NCBI GenBank assembly: GCA_026120035.1
Contig: JALRME010000010.1
Coordinates: 558,001 to 622,000 of the forward strand
DNA length: 64,000 nt
Origin: Coleophoma eucalyptorum
Lineage: Eukaryota; Ascomycota; Leotiomycetes; Helotiales; Dermateaceae
Reading direction: 5' to 3'
The notes under the pieces were generated by a model that saw only the letters and a list, made by a program, of their open reading frames with translations, made no database searches and was not told the origin of the DNA. A program made the translations under genes and the position numbers. This document shows, piece after piece, positions 1-10,478 of the stretch (the first letter of the stretch is position 1; each line of letters opens with the position of its first letter).

Positions 1-2446
1 AGCAAGAATGGGGAATGGACGAGCAGGTTTGAGGTTGCAAGTTGGCAAGTTGGCGGTTGGAGGATGGAGGATGAATCGTAACAATATCGGAGGGAGACGG
101 CTAAACAGGGAGGGAAAGGATGCTGATTGCAGGAGCAATGGATTAGGAATGGGCGAGGGCAAGTGAGGGCAGGAGGGTGCAGTATGGAAGAGGCAGAGGT
201 CAAGCACGAAAGCTTACTTCATGACGCCGGGGGCTAGGATGGGGACATCGGTGGTTGAAGTGGTGGATTGAGCGTGATGTGCCGACCAGCAAGAAAATTG
301 TTGATGGGCCAATGATGTAGAACCCAGCTGAGCTTGGGGGGAATCTGTGGCTGTCTTGTCGGCAAAACCAAGAGAACCATAAATATTGATTTGAATTTTT
401 CTAAGCTGTCTTTCCCTCGGCCTCCCCCGCTCCGTCGCCGCACTCCCTTTGCTTCCTTTTGCGCTGCCCTGTCCGCCTCTACCTTCACCTCCACCACGGC
501 GTCCCACTCTGCACTGCTATCATACGATGACTTCCTCCGGGTTATTGCTCACCTGCTGCTCTCTAATCCTCGGCTGCAAGCCACCAGCTACGTACAGTGC
601 GGACGGAGGGGCACGCTCGCGCTCGCTTACACGGTCAAGAGAATACAGTTAATCCAGCGGGGGCTGGACTTGGATCGTTTTGCTTTGGCGTTGCTTTGCT
701 AATACAAGCACTTTCGGCTGCAAAGTTTGTTCGGTTTGTTGTGTCTTGTTGATCAAAGTCTACTGGTTATCCCCATGATGTCTAGGATACGAGTTAGGTA
801 CGTACCGCCGCAACCAAAGTTTGATCCTCATGACAGGCCTAACCCTGAGTGGCTCGGCGACAGCGGCATCTGGGCATCTGAACTGACTGATGACGGAGTT
901 CGGGAGTCCTCCCTGGCAAGCGTCCTTGTCGATGCTCGATAGGCTCTGGTGGCGTCGCTAGGCACAATTCCTACCATGTCTGGCGCCGACTTTTTTTTGG
1001 CACAGGCCGCTTCCTGGTCCATTGCGTCCCAAGCTGCTGGTCAAGGGGAACGATGGCGTTGAGGGGAGGGTGGAGGGGCTGGAGGACAGGAGGTCAGAGC
1101 GAAGAAATACTCCGCAAGTGTATCTCACTGATGCGTCAAAATCAATATATTTGAAGTGGAATCCCCGAGTCCTCGAAACATTGCGACTCGTCACTTGCGA
1201 CTGGCTCGAGAACCGTCCACTGTTAATCACCTTGTCTGGTAATCCGGTTCCGATATTGACTATTTACATCCTCGGGTTGGGTGCATAATCGGCCTCATGC
1301 ACGTTGATGTCGTCTTCACCGACTCTTCTCCTCGTGCTGGCGGTACCTGCGAAACATGTGCCTGTATGTTGTACGAACGCCTTGACAAAATGACCGGGAG
1401 ATGAATCCACGCGGCATCACAGGACGAGAGGGCTATAAGCCCGAGAGGTATAGTTGCAACACGCTGCCTCTCCTTTGACCGCACTACGCGCCTTCCTAAG
1501 CGGTAAGGGATGTCTTGTTTTTATAATGCCTTCCCTCATAAGATCTATTGGACGCCATCATATTTCTTGACTTCAGCAATACGATGCTGGACGCTTTGTC
1601 GCATCTCCACATCGGTATTGACCCATATTCTGCTGTACAACATACAGGAATGTTGGTGCCATTGCGAGGACCGTGCAGCACAGGCATAACTCGATAAACA
1701 CCTCCCCACCGAAACGGTTTTCAAAGAAAGCTCCAGTGATCTCTGCTGCAACTTGTTACATTGGCTCGATCCTTTGGCGAATCCTATGCTTCCATGCATC
1801 TGAATTTAAGCTTTACAATAAACGATAACCTTCAATGTTGACAGGTGCCTTAATACAATCATACTGCAGCCCAGACTGCACTGGGCTGCATCCAAAGATT
1901 GCGGCTTGAAGTTTAGGTATTAAACGGGTATTATTGGGACGGGTGTCTAAGACCATGATCTAGCCATGACCAGTCTGGCAGCGCCTCGTTAGTCCCAGCC
2001 AAAGTGTAAGAATAGACATCAAGCTTTGAGTCGATAAATATATCCCAAGCAACTGAGTTCTGAGTCAGCCATAGCGGGCATTACGTGCTGATTTTGCTGA
2101 CAGCCCACCCGAACACGAAATAACACCGTCGATGGAGCTAAATGCAGGGCTCTACTCAATGCTACGAATACCCCGCAAGCTACCAGAGTGTGAGGAGCAA
2201 GTAGAACACGTTTTCATTTACCGCATTTCATAGCCGTACGAAACCTCAAGGCTTGTGTGAGAGTAAACTAAGAGTATGGAGAAAAGACTGGCAAGAAACG
2301 CTTGATCTCGTGAGATGTGACATCACCAGAAATTCAACACGACCCCTCCCTACCTTAGCTTAAGCGAAAACGAAGCCCCAACACTTGAGCTCCAAGAAGT
2401 CAGCAAGCAAACCTAAGGTACTTTCTAGGTAGCTTCACACACCAAT
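1..2446. other. Gene-free leader region upstream of PPX1
   Basis: I see no convincing gene here. Open frames are short, low in complexity (Gly/Arg- or Ser/Pro-rich) and overlap one another on both strands. Read on the minus strand, the first 200 bases are pyrimidine-rich, as in fungal leaders. A minus-strand ATG at 222-220 is followed after two bases by a good donor (GTAAGC, 217-212), so a leftward gene with a very short first exon could begin here and continue outside the window. That is speculative. The right part is presumably the promoter of the exopolyphosphatase gene. Confidence 0.5.
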
Positions 2447-3716
2447 ATGCCACTTCCCCGCGTCTCCCTGAAATCCTTCTTGGCCACCGCAAAGACTGCA
2501 GCTAGAGTCGCAGGGGCAAATTCAACGGCATCTGCACCTGTAACCTTTGTAATTGGCAACGAATCAGCAGGTATGCATCCTCCTGCAAGACCATCTCATC
2601 CAACGCTGACAGCCCTTTGCAGACCTCGATTCTCTATGCAGTGCAATAGTTCTTGCCTACCTACGCACCTACGCCCCGGACTCCGCGCACAATACTTTCT
2701 ACGTCCCGCTTTGTAACATTCCCCATGCAGATCTCTCCTTGCGACCAGAACTTACACCAATTTTCCAGCGGGCCAAGATCTCGAGAAATGACCTGGTAAC
2801 GCTCTCTGACGTGCAGCTACCACAGCCTTCGCACATCGCACCCGAACAGACAAAATGGATTCTTGTCGATCATAATGCGCTGCAGGGCGAGCTCGGGTCG
2901 CGGTTCGGAGGGCGTGTGACGGGTTGTATAGATCATCATGACGAGGAGAACAAGGTGCCCCAGGATACAGGTACCGAGCCAAGAGTGGTGAAGAAAAGCG
3001 GAAGTTGTTCGAGTTTGGTGGTCGAATATTGTCGTGGAGCGTGGGATGCGCTTGCAAAAGACTCGAAGACCAATACCGAAGTAGCTTCATGGAATGCGGA
3101 CATTGCCTATGTGGCTCTTGCCCCGATACTTATTGATACTTCACATTTAAAGAGTAAGGACAAAACATCGAAAGATGATATCGAGGCTGTTAAGTACTTG
3201 GAGTCGATCATCACCGCTGTACCTGGGAATCAGTATGACGGAGAGGCGTACTTCCAGGAGCTTACCAAGGCGAAAGAAAGTATCGATGATCTAAGTCTTG
3301 TCGATATTTTGAGGAAGGACTACAAGCAGTGGACCGAGAATGATCTCAACCTTGGTATCTCCTCTGCGGTAAAGGATATTTCTTTTCTAGTCGATAAAGC
3401 AGGCAGTATTGACAGCTTTCTCCGAGCACTGAAAGCATTCGCCAAGGGAAGAAAGCTTTCTGTCTGTTCTATCATGACGACTTCAAATCCCAATGGCCAG
3501 TTTCAGCGAGAGCTTTTGGTTTGGGGAATAGATGAGAAGGGAATCTCGTCTGCGAAGAAGTTCTTTGAGAAAGACGCATCGAAGCTTGGCTTAAAGACGT
3601 GGAGTGATGGCAAGCTGGACTCTCATGAAGATGGCTGGAGACAATGCTGGGTTCAAACGGATCTGGCAAGTAGCAGGAAACAGGTTGCGCCCTTACTAAG
3701 AACTTGTATTGGCTGA
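2447..3716 (+). CDS. PPX1: Exopolyphosphatase, DHH family (PPX1-like)
   Basis: Two exons, 2447-2570 and 2623-3716, with a 52 nt intron (GTATGC, branch-like CTGAC, acceptor CAG), giving 405 aa; yeast Ppx1 is about 397 aa. The N-terminal DHH phosphoesterase domain shows the metal-binding sequence DLDS (residues 42-45), VDHN (123-126) and the family DHH triad in GCIDHHDEE (145-147). A DHHA2 domain follows in the second half. Members of this family cleave terminal phosphate from linear polyphosphate using divalent metals, and the yeast enzyme is mainly cytosolic. The first 25 residues are basic and hydroxylated, so mitochondrial targeting is possible but not shown. The intron splits the first metal motif, so the second exon alone would look truncated. 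Closely related c-type inorganic pyrophosphatases are the main alternative; the fungal length and sequence favour PPX1. Confidence 0.93.
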
Positions 3717-6180
3717 GATATTGCACCGTGGCCTTCGAATACACCGGATGAATTTCTGCCTGGAAATTTGCCTAGCCTCGATTTACGCGGCAGGAGTCGT
3801 ATTTACACCAAAGCTAGCTGGCACGGCATAAAGACGAGCTGGAATACAATCCAGTGCCAGAGCTACCAACTGCCTTCCACTGTCAGGGTGTAACTGTGCA
3901 TCATTCTAGGCCATGGTGCTCAATTGCTTCTATCTTGGATTACTGTTTGCCTGCTTAGGGGCATACTAACACCTCAGACTTCAGAATCAAGCAACGGACC
4001 AATCATGCCCGCAACCCCAGTGATTGTTTCACAAACTTTGTTGATCAAGTCATTTCTTGAGATACCCTTGAATAAGAAATCGCCTTTACTCCCCCAATTA
4101 AACAATTCGCTTTTTATCCATCAATCCACGAATAGCGTCACAACTCATAGGCCATGGGGATTATCACATAGTAGTTGCTCAATTAGATTTGGTTATTTGC
4201 TTGATAAATATCAGAATCTCTCTGAAACATTTCAGTGACTAAATTCGATAGACCTTAACAGCTCAAATAGACTGAGTGGCTAGAAGGATAAGGGTGATGG
4301 TCATGAATTATAAAGCCCATTATTGGCAGACTATGAACCTTTTCAACGCCCCAGAGGAACTTTTAGTAGTATATAGTCATATCACATTGGTTTGTAAAAC
4401 ACATTATTCTCAATCAATCTTCAAGTAGACATTAACGCATCATACCTTATCACCTTTTTCTTTACGAAAATTAATCAAACCATTCTCTGCTTTTGGTATA
4501 CCTCTTATTTCAACCGTAATGACTGGTCAAAATGTGGGGTAAAATTATAGATGATTCTTCTAAGTGAATGTGGAGGTGGGGGAGGGTATCAATACCCTCC
4601 TCTGTTTGCAGTATCACATGATTACACACAGAGGTACAAAAGAGTGTCCCGGCGTCGTATGACAGCCTAATAACGATATTCGAACAGCTATTAATACGTA
4701 CTAAATAACTGCTATACACTTATCCTATGTAGTCGGGGGTCTGCGGTATGACACACCGAATGCCAGCCAGGGTCGATTACTCTTTATGGCACATCTGTTT
4801 CTATCAATCACTCATAATAATCGTCAGTCGAAGCCAAGACGACAGGTGGTGGCAAGGTGAGGCTGGAGCTGAAGTAGGACCGAACCACCGTTCGGCAGAA
4901 ATTCAAGTGCACCATCCAGGGATAGTGTACCCTAGCCTTGAACTTCATTGGGCGGTGAATCTCATGCAGTGAGAATAATTAAAGAAACCGAGAAATTATT
5001 TAAATGGTGCAAGTTGAGTATTTGTTTGGAGTACGTGGCATTGATAGACCCCCTATAGCCTCTATACTGCCTTCCTTGACATTCAATGGCTTCAGGCAGA
5101 AATTATCAAGTCCTCGCGTGTCGTAGCTAGAGATAACACAATTCCTGACTCTTAATTTGCTTTAGGAAATGAACTGATAAGAGCTACATTATTAGCTCTG
5201 TAGAAAGCAGGAGGAGGCGAGATCTGTGACAAAATTCTTGTGTAGAACTGTAACAGAACGAAGCTCAGCTTTTATATGACAGCATGTACAAGAGAAAGAG
5301 CTCAGCTATTGTCAAGATATTTTAGTGGCGACGCTCGCTAAACTTTTCCCTGTTGCAAATAGCCTTACCGACGACGCGCAACCTACAACACTTCATCCAT
5401 AACCCTACCCAAGTTGAAAAGATCACAACTATGAAAACTCTTTATGCCTAAATACTGATCCCAAAAGCCTCATCACGTAGAATAAACTGATCTGAACCAG
5501 GCAGCGAGGCTCCCTAATACCAATTCCAACACCCCAATTCCTGCAAAATGAGGCTGTGCAACCAAAGCTGACATCTCTGGGGCCTGCCAGACCTGCGCAA
5601 AAAAACCGCCCCTTCTCTTCAAGTGCACTCAGCCTTGAGAAAATTAAATGACGTGAATTTTTTAGCTACTCTCTCGCTTGCACGTCTATGTCCATCGTAA
5701 TATCATAAATGATCGATTGCGATATCGTTCCCCTATCAAGTCACCGAAAATGACCCAAATCATGATCTCCAAGCCACAAACTTCGTGCCCTACAATAGCC
5801 ACAACTACTCTGGGGACAACAGCATCTTCCCTGCTTAATTTTCTGGTCTCCAGACTAGGAAGAGAAAGGACCTTTACCCCATGACTTGATCTAGTTCATC
5901 ACATTGTGGCTGGTGATGAATAGCACGCTATATGTCCAACGGTCACCCTCTAAGCCCAGTTATTTCTCTTGCAGCCTAACTTCGGAGCTGAAGCAGGGCG
6001 AAAATTAAGGCAACGGCTTTCCGTCCTCCAAAACTCGATAGGTTCGCCTTGGGCTTCCGAGCCAGTCAGTTTGTAAAGCACTGGGATGGCGCTCTTAGAC
6101 TACTTAAAAAGCGGAACGGACCTCTCCTTATAGGAAGGAGTAGTGTCCGTGGCGGGTACAGCACGATCGGATATTGTCAG
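3717..6180. other. Gene-free AT-rich intergenic region
   Basis: About 2.5 kb between PPX1 and the next gene. Frames are short and broken on both strands, with many stops. I see no domain-like sequence, no terminal repeats and no clear RIP bias. It should contain the PPX1 terminator and the promoter of the 6181 gene; nothing more specific can be supported. Confidence 0.5.
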
Positions 6181-6865
6181 ATGGTATTTAGCGACGACAC
6201 TGAAGAAGATATGCAAACACGCAGTAGGGCTTCCCGTTCTGGGGAGGAGGTTTCGAGCCCTTCCGACTCGACCAAGGTTCTGGCTGGAAGGTACGTGCAT
6301 GTTTATGGTTCGGTCAGTATTGGATCAAGAGCTGATGAACAACAGCTCTCAGTCTTTCAACTCTACTGCTTCCTCCGATGTTCGTGACGAGACGGGCGAT
6401 ATTACACCTAGACGACGCGAGTCTGAACATCGTTTAGAGAGCACAGACGAGAACGGGAAAGAGACAATTACCCCAACTACTCCAACTCCACGATCTCCTA
6501 GGGATCACCTTCGTCCATACGACTTGCGTCCGCGTCACTCAAGAGACACTTCGGGGCATTCTCCAGCAGGGCTGTCACGCCATTCAACATTGGACTTTGA
6601 TCAGGATCCTGACCCACCTTGGAATCCCCATGCTCGCTCAGGTGGTCCTGAGGTTAGGCGAGCAGAGATCAAACGTAGAATATCAGGAGGGACTTCGGAA
6701 CACCTTGGGCTAGGCACATTGCAGGAACAGGATTACGATAAGGCTCTGAGGGAGCTATCGACTATGGAGGGGGGTGGTGGGAAGAAGAGGGGGAGAGAGG
6801 ATAGCGATGTGGATGAAGAGAAGGAGGGAAAGAAGACTCGGAGAAGCCATGGAGAGAGTGGATGA
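6181..6865 (+). CDS. Hypothetical disordered nuclear-type protein
   Basis: I do not recognise this gene. Two exons, 6181-6290 and 6346-6865, join across a 55 nt intron (GTACGT donor, AACAG acceptor) into 209 aa. The ATG at 6181 is the first good start; longer frames upstream open only at TTG or GTG. The protein is almost wholly disordered: Ser/Thr/Pro/Asp-rich with several SP/TP dipeptides (possible proline-directed phosphorylation sites). It ends in a Gly run followed by an acidic/basic stretch (KKRGREDSDVDEEKEGKKTR) that resembles a bipartite nuclear signal. The frame ends at 6865. A different frame stays open to about 6945, so a missed 3' intron is possible. It converges with the 2EXR gene, 162 bp away. 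Confidence 0.55.
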
Positions 6866-7027
6866 TTTACATGAGACAGACGATGCGATGAGAGTATTTG
6901 AACGAGCACGGTATGATGGTAGACGTTGTTGCTTTACTTTTCTATGATACCCTAATGCTCCCGATACTTTACAATGCCAGAAACTATAGAACCACCTTAA
7001 CAACAACCATGCATTGTATTGTTTTAC

Positions 7028-7921
7028 TCATGTAGTAGCCAGTTTGCCTCGGTTCCTTTTTCCCTTAGAAATTGCATTCACAACTACGACCTGTTCCAGG
7101 CTGACATAAGAATCATCCGGCTCTGGTTCCGAACGATCCACGGGGAAACTAGATCCTGTCACCCATATGTGAATTGGGAATCCAGAATACCAGTCACGGA
7201 GAATAACTTGTTGTCTTGGATTTCTGGTTGCCGGCCGCGGGACAAAGGTTATGGTTCTGTGTGGTGCTTGTCGCCGTCTTCCATGGCCTGAATCTGATAG
7301 TATGATTGTGATTCTTTCTAGAGAGTTCATTCTGGCCACATGCAGTGGATGACTTATCATTGAGAGGGACTCGTGTGCAAGAGCAAGATACTTCAGTTTT
7401 CGCCGAACATCGCGTGTGTTGTACAGCTGGTATAGAAAGCGGGACCATCTCTGTTCTCGAAAAGACCGTTCAGCATTGGATTGGGGCCATAATCGTGGAA
7501 ATATTCCTCCACAGGGGCGCGGATTGAATTCATCGGGGACGTAAAGAGTGTCTATATCGTAGTTGATATAAGCTTTGGGGATTTGCCCGTCTGGAGCAAT
7601 GTTAGTTTATTATCTCCCCAACCACTGCCTGCTTTGCATCTTGCCCTTGGATTGTTGATAAGATAGCTTCAGTACTTCATAATATTCCAGTGCTAGAGCT
7701 CGGGATTCAGCGCATACGGACAGAAGTGCTGGATGTGGTGACGGCATCAATATCTGATGCGTCGCTTGTTCAGTAGGCTTCATTATGACTTCTACGACAC
7801 GAGGTGTCATCGAAAGCTCCCAAATCTCATGTCTCAATTCCGTCGGCAAGTCTAGGAATCGATCAAAGGTCTTATGATAAGCTCTGCCTTTCATTTTGCG
7901 CTGCAACCCTTTGAGAACCAT
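7028..7921 (-). CDS. 2EXR domain-containing protein
   Basis: Two exons, 7921-7645 and 7590-7028, giving 279 aa. The N-terminal half has the 2EXR (F-box-like) signature: FLDLPTELRHEIWELSM, then PRVVEV, then PALLSVCAESRALALEYYEV, followed by the usual Y-x-N-x-D-x-D-T-LY block (YINYDIDTLYVPDEF). Genes of this family are very numerous in Leotiomycetes; their biochemical role is unknown, and a protein-interaction role is inferred only from the F-box-like helices. The exons are joined by a GC-AG intron (7591-7644, donor GCAAGA after CCAAGG, branch CTAAC, acceptor CCAG). A GT donor in this stretch would leave an intron of only 35 nt. An upstream start at 8092 is open but reads as leader, so I chose the ATG at 7921. 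Confidence 0.8.
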
Positions 7922-8679
7922 GTCGTTTGAAGTCAGTCGTGGCCGACAAATGCTTGATGTAATGTTGACGGCGAAATGAAATTGGAAATTTTGTGAACGC
8001 AGGAGGGTGAAAAAGGTGTAGAGATACTCCGTGCTTGAGAAATTCAGAAGTTGAGAATAATCTAGATGCATGAGAAACACTTGTAATTCCATAGCAAACT
8101 ACACCGGTCAGTTGGTAATTCACATCTAAACTTGAACCAAGGCATTTAGTCCTTGGCTCTCTCGACGGCAACTACCATGTAAATCACTCCAAGTAAAATC
8201 AAAGCCAAGATCATTACAATATTTCACCTTAAATTGTACTGAGCTCATTGAGCATGCAACAGCGTCCACAACTTGCAAAGATACAATCGCTAGCTTTGTC
8301 GCCGGTGAAGCGCTGCCGAGAAAGAACTAATTTAACTTGAGACGTAGACTCTAACCTACGAGTGAATATCAAACCTTAGCTCGGAAGCTGTGAATTATGC
8401 TGCGGTCAATAGATAAAAGCTAGGTAGACAGCTGCATGAAACTGAAATATCTAGACGACGACCATCGGTGTACGTCTAATTCTGCTTAGTCATCGACCCC
8501 GCCATGCACCAGCAGCTATGGTGTGTCCCGCAAATATTTCTGACTTCTCCAAACACAACTTCAACCCTAAACTATAACATTCCACTTTCTCAATTCCTCA
8601 ACAGCCAGCCGCCAAGCTGTTCTCTTCACGAGTAACTGCCCTAGCCACACGGCTCAGTACATCTTCTCTCCGACGAACC
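7922..8679. promoter_or_regulatory. Divergent intergenic promoter region
   Basis: This is the 758 bp between two divergent starts, the 2EXR gene to the left and the Arc1-like gene to the right. It must hold both promoters. The last 120 bases before 8680 are rich in C and T with short A runs, typical of a strong fungal leader. I cannot assign individual elements. Confidence 0.45.
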
Positions 8680-9912
8680 ATGTCTACTTTCGAAAATCTC
8701 ACCTACAGCTCTGCAGAGCAAGCCGAGATCAACCAATGGCTCACGACCTCAGACCGTCTTAAGTCCAGCAGCACCGACACCAAGTCACTTCTCGACACTT
8801 TGAACACCCACCTAGCTTCGCGAACCACTCTCCTCGGTGCTAAGCCTTCCAAAGCTGACATCGCCCTCTACGAGAGTCTCGCACCACAAGTTTCCACCTG
8901 GACTGCTGAGCAGAAGACCGGCCAACAGGGACACCCAAATGTTGTCCGCCATCTCGACTTCGTGCAGAACTCACCATTGTTCGGTTTGAACGTTGCAGCA
9001 GACAAGAAAATCACTATTGACCCCGAGGAGATTCTCTACGTCAAGCCACCAGTCGATGCCAAAGCTGAGAAGGAGCGCTTGAAGAAGGAAAAGGCTGCAG
9101 CTGCCGCTGCCGCAGCTGGAGGCGAGCAAGCCGTGGTTGCAGATCGCAGCAAGGACAAGGGAATTGCAGCAAAGGTTGCAGACAAGGTTGCAGATGCCAA
9201 GGCAGCAGTTGTGGGAGCAGTTAAGGGCGACCAGCCAACACAGAAGAAGGAGAAGAAAGAGAAGGCACCAAAGCCTCAGAAGGCACCCGCTGCGGCCGCT
9301 CCTTTGTCGCCATGTCTTATCGATCTCCGCGTCGGACATATTCTCAAGGCCATCAAGCACCCAGAAGCTGACTCCCTCTTCGTCTCTACCATTGCTATGG
9401 GCGATAAACCAGGAACCGATGATACGACCGAGTATGAGGGGCAAGTTGTGCGAACCGTCTGCTCAGGATTGAATGGACTGGTACCATTGGAGGAGATGCA
9501 AGGCCGCTATGTCGTCGTTGTCGCTAACCTCAAGCCCGTCAAGATGCGCGGCATCAAGTCCTGCGCCATGGTTCTTGCTGCATCCCCACGACTCAAGGAG
9601 GGCGAAGCAGATGACCACAAGGGCCCCGTTGAGCTGGTTACACCACCCGAGGGATCCAAGGCCGGAGAGCGTGTCTTCTTCGAGGGCTGGAAGGGTGAGC
9701 CTGAGGGAGTTCTGAACCCCAAGAAGAAGGTCTGGGAGACAATCCAACCAGGCTTCACCACCACAAGCGATTTGGCCGTTGCTTTTGATGCGGGCGTTGT
9801 CAAGGAGTTGAGCAAGGAGGGTGAGGAGCCAAAGACGAGTGTTGGAAAGCTGGTCACTGAGAACGGTGGGGTCTGTAAAGTCAAGAGCTTGGCTGGTGGC
9901 CTTGTCAGGTAG
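8680..9912 (+). CDS. ARC1: Arc1-type tRNA-binding aminoacylation cofactor
   Basis: Single exon, 410 aa (yeast Arc1 is 376). The N-terminal ~120 residues resemble the GST-like domain that docks methionyl- and glutamyl-tRNA synthetases. Residues ~125-205 are a Lys/Ala-rich linker expected to contact tRNA. From about 208 to the end lies an EMAPII-like OB-fold tRNA-binding domain, recognisable by DLRVGHI, HPEADSLFVSTI, VCSGL, NLKPVKMRGIKS and the KKKVWE C-terminal region. Proteins of this family deliver tRNA to the two synthetases in the cytoplasm and help keep them there. The coding sequence is C-ending and free of introns, consistent with high expression. The human AIMP1 C-terminal region is the same fold, so a looser name would be AIMP1/EMAPII-like; the fungal architecture favours Arc1. 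Confidence 0.93.
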   Translation: MSTFENLTYSSAEQAEINQWLTTSDRLKSSSTDTKSLLDTLNTHLASRTTLLGAKPSKADIALYESLAPQVSTWTAEQKTGQQGHPNVVRHLDFVQNSPLFGLNVAADKKITIDPEEILYVKPPVDAKAEKERLKKEKAAAAAAAAGGEQAVVADRSKDKGIAAKVADKVADAKAAVVGAVKGDQPTQKKEKKEKAPKPQKAPAAAAPLSPCLIDLRVGHILKAIKHPEADSLFVSTIAMGDKPGTDDTTEYEGQVVRTVCSGLNGLVPLEEMQGRYVVVVANLKPVKMRGIKSCAMVLAASPRLKEGEADDHKGPVELVTPPEGSKAGERVFFEGWKGEPEGVLNPKKKVWETIQPGFTTTSDLAVAFDAGVVKELSKEGEEPKTSVGKLVTENGGVCKVKSLAGGLVR

Positions 9913-10478
9913 ATAGATAGATCCAGAAAACCTGGAGTAAAATAGTCGAATATGAGCATCCATATTACTGAGAATCGAAGGAATCAACAGGTATCTAACG
10001 ATTCCATTCCGTAAACACCTGACCCATCTCCGTATTCATTTGGATCGCTGTGCGCCGAGAAAGCCTATTTCAAGGATCCAAGGCATCTGCACCCAATACT
10101 CACCCGCAAGTCCTGTCTATCCATTATAAATATGTTAAGATCTATATTCCTGAGCTTTTCCCAAAAGAGCCACGGTAAACGACCTAACCGGCTATGAAAC
10201 GCCATCGCTAATTCACTGTCCCCGTCCCTCCCATAAAGCCAGCTAGCCAGATTAAACGGTGTATATGGACGAAATATGGCACATATTTTTTCATGGAAGA
10301 AAAAAAACCCCCTATTGCATCATTCACCCTGAAGATTCCCTTTTTGTGCTCCAGTTAACAAAAAAAGAAAACAAAATCCAAGAATGCCATCTAGAACATA
10401 TAGTCGTTATACGTCGTCAACAATAAATATCAGAACCCCTTCGGCTCGTTCTTCGATAGAAGGTAAGCCAACTTCTGC
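9913..10478. other. Convergent 3' intergenic region
   Basis: This stretch lies between the stops of the Arc1-like gene (rightward) and the NirA-like gene (leftward), so both terminators should lie here. It opens with a short gata-type tandem (9911-9922) and contains A-rich runs near 10300-10380. I see no gene. Confidence 0.5.

Noticed and set aside
214..507. Overlapping minus-strand frames rich in Gly and Arg
   Set aside because: Low complexity, opened only by a GTG, overlapped by plus-strand frames, with no family features.
334..702. Plus-strand frame of 122 codons near the left edge
   Set aside because: Opens at a non-ATG codon, composition is random, and it mirrors pyrimidine-rich leader sequence.
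9911..9922. Short gata-type simple tandem
   Set aside because: Three units only; treated as a minor simple repeat in a 3' region.
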